NCBI GenBank assembly: GCA_009663005.1
Contig: CM018911.1
Location: forward strand, 13,272,436 to 13,289,935
From: Actinidia chinensis
Taxonomy: Eukaryota; Streptophyta; Magnoliopsida; Ericales; Actinidiaceae
Length of the DNA stretch: 17,500 nt
Direction: 5' to 3'
A model generated the notes under the pieces. That model was not told the DNA's origin, made no database searches, and saw only the letters and a list, made by a program, of their open reading frames with translations. Shown piece after piece: positions 17,111 through 17,500 of this stretch (the stretch's first letter is position 1; each line of letters starts with the position of its first letter). The translations under genes and the position numbers were made by a program.

Positions 17111-17500
17111 GCCTAGATCTTAACATCTCCATGCCCACTGAGTTTATTTGTAAGTACAATAAATGCAAGTATAATAAGAGCTATTCTCTATTGTTGTACT
17201 CGTTATGATGAAATTACTCTTTAATATCCTAAATGTTCTCTTCCCTTGAACTATCTGCAATTATCAATTCACAAAATCATAGCAACATGTTAACCTCCAA
17301 CAACAAAGAGAATGTCCTGGTTTGTACATATAATTTGGCTGCCAAAAATGGAGTAGCTTATATTACTAACGTTCGCATACATCAAAAAGTTCGCTTTTCA
17401 AAGTATAAAGCCGAACTTGTGATGGAATAGTTGTCCCTTATGAAAAACGTCCTATGCTGGGTATTGGAATTTCACATTGATCATGGATCCTACCGAGGAT
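17111..17500. other. AT-rich end of window
   Basis: A 65-residue plus frame (17233-17430) ends in TAG, but I do not recognise it and it has no motif or repeat. Nothing else is visible. Confidence 0.5.

Noticed and set aside
1..17500. CRISPR-like or tRNA/rRNA features, or a bacterial-style gene cluster.
   Set aside because: There are no regularly spaced identical repeats, no cloverleaf or rRNA-like sequence, and no run of adjacent long frames; everything fits plant intergenic DNA.

Overview
This looks like nuclear DNA from a flowering plant, most likely a dicot. It is AT-rich with many homopolymer runs. It contains decayed LTR retrotransposons primed by initiator-Met tRNA, short inverted-repeat elements, and a relic of a cell-wall proline-rich protein gene. 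I see no intact protein-coding gene, rRNA, tRNA, CRISPR array or bacterial-style operon. Most open frames here are short and chance-like, and the exact lineage cannot be read from the sequence.

Layout. Positions 1-373 look like the cut-off end of a Copia-type LTR on the minus strand. Positions 374-5521 are AT-rich intergenic DNA. They hold two diverged direct copies of a ~375 bp unidentified repeat (1618-1995 and 3620-3988), smaller direct repeats around the second copy, an A25 run and a G16 run.

Positions 5522-8372 are the best-defined object: a minus-strand Ty3/gypsy element, 5527-8367, flanked by the 5-bp duplication TTTTG. It has two ~570 bp LTRs, a primer binding site, broken gag with a damaged zinc knuckle, and a retropepsin core (DSG). 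The reverse transcriptase, RNase H and integrase are missing, so it is a decayed deletion derivative.

Positions 8373-11775 are AT-rich with a foldback element (10095-10458) containing a C14 run. Positions 11776-12437 hold a proline-rich cell-wall protein pseudogene: TATA box, ATG and signal peptide survive, but the repeat domain (18-19 residue period) is broken by several frameshifts and stops.

Positions 13374-13815 are a PIF/Harbinger-like MITE. Positions 14111-14487 are a GC-richer patch of unknown origin. Positions 14488-15518 are a probable solo gypsy LTR with matching TGTAATRACCC termini. Positions 16690-17110 hold a degenerate glycine-rich relic on the minus strand. The rest is featureless.

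No genes act together as a pathway. The window is best read as a transposon graveyard around one dead cell-wall gene, and I did not find a previously undescribed functional system.
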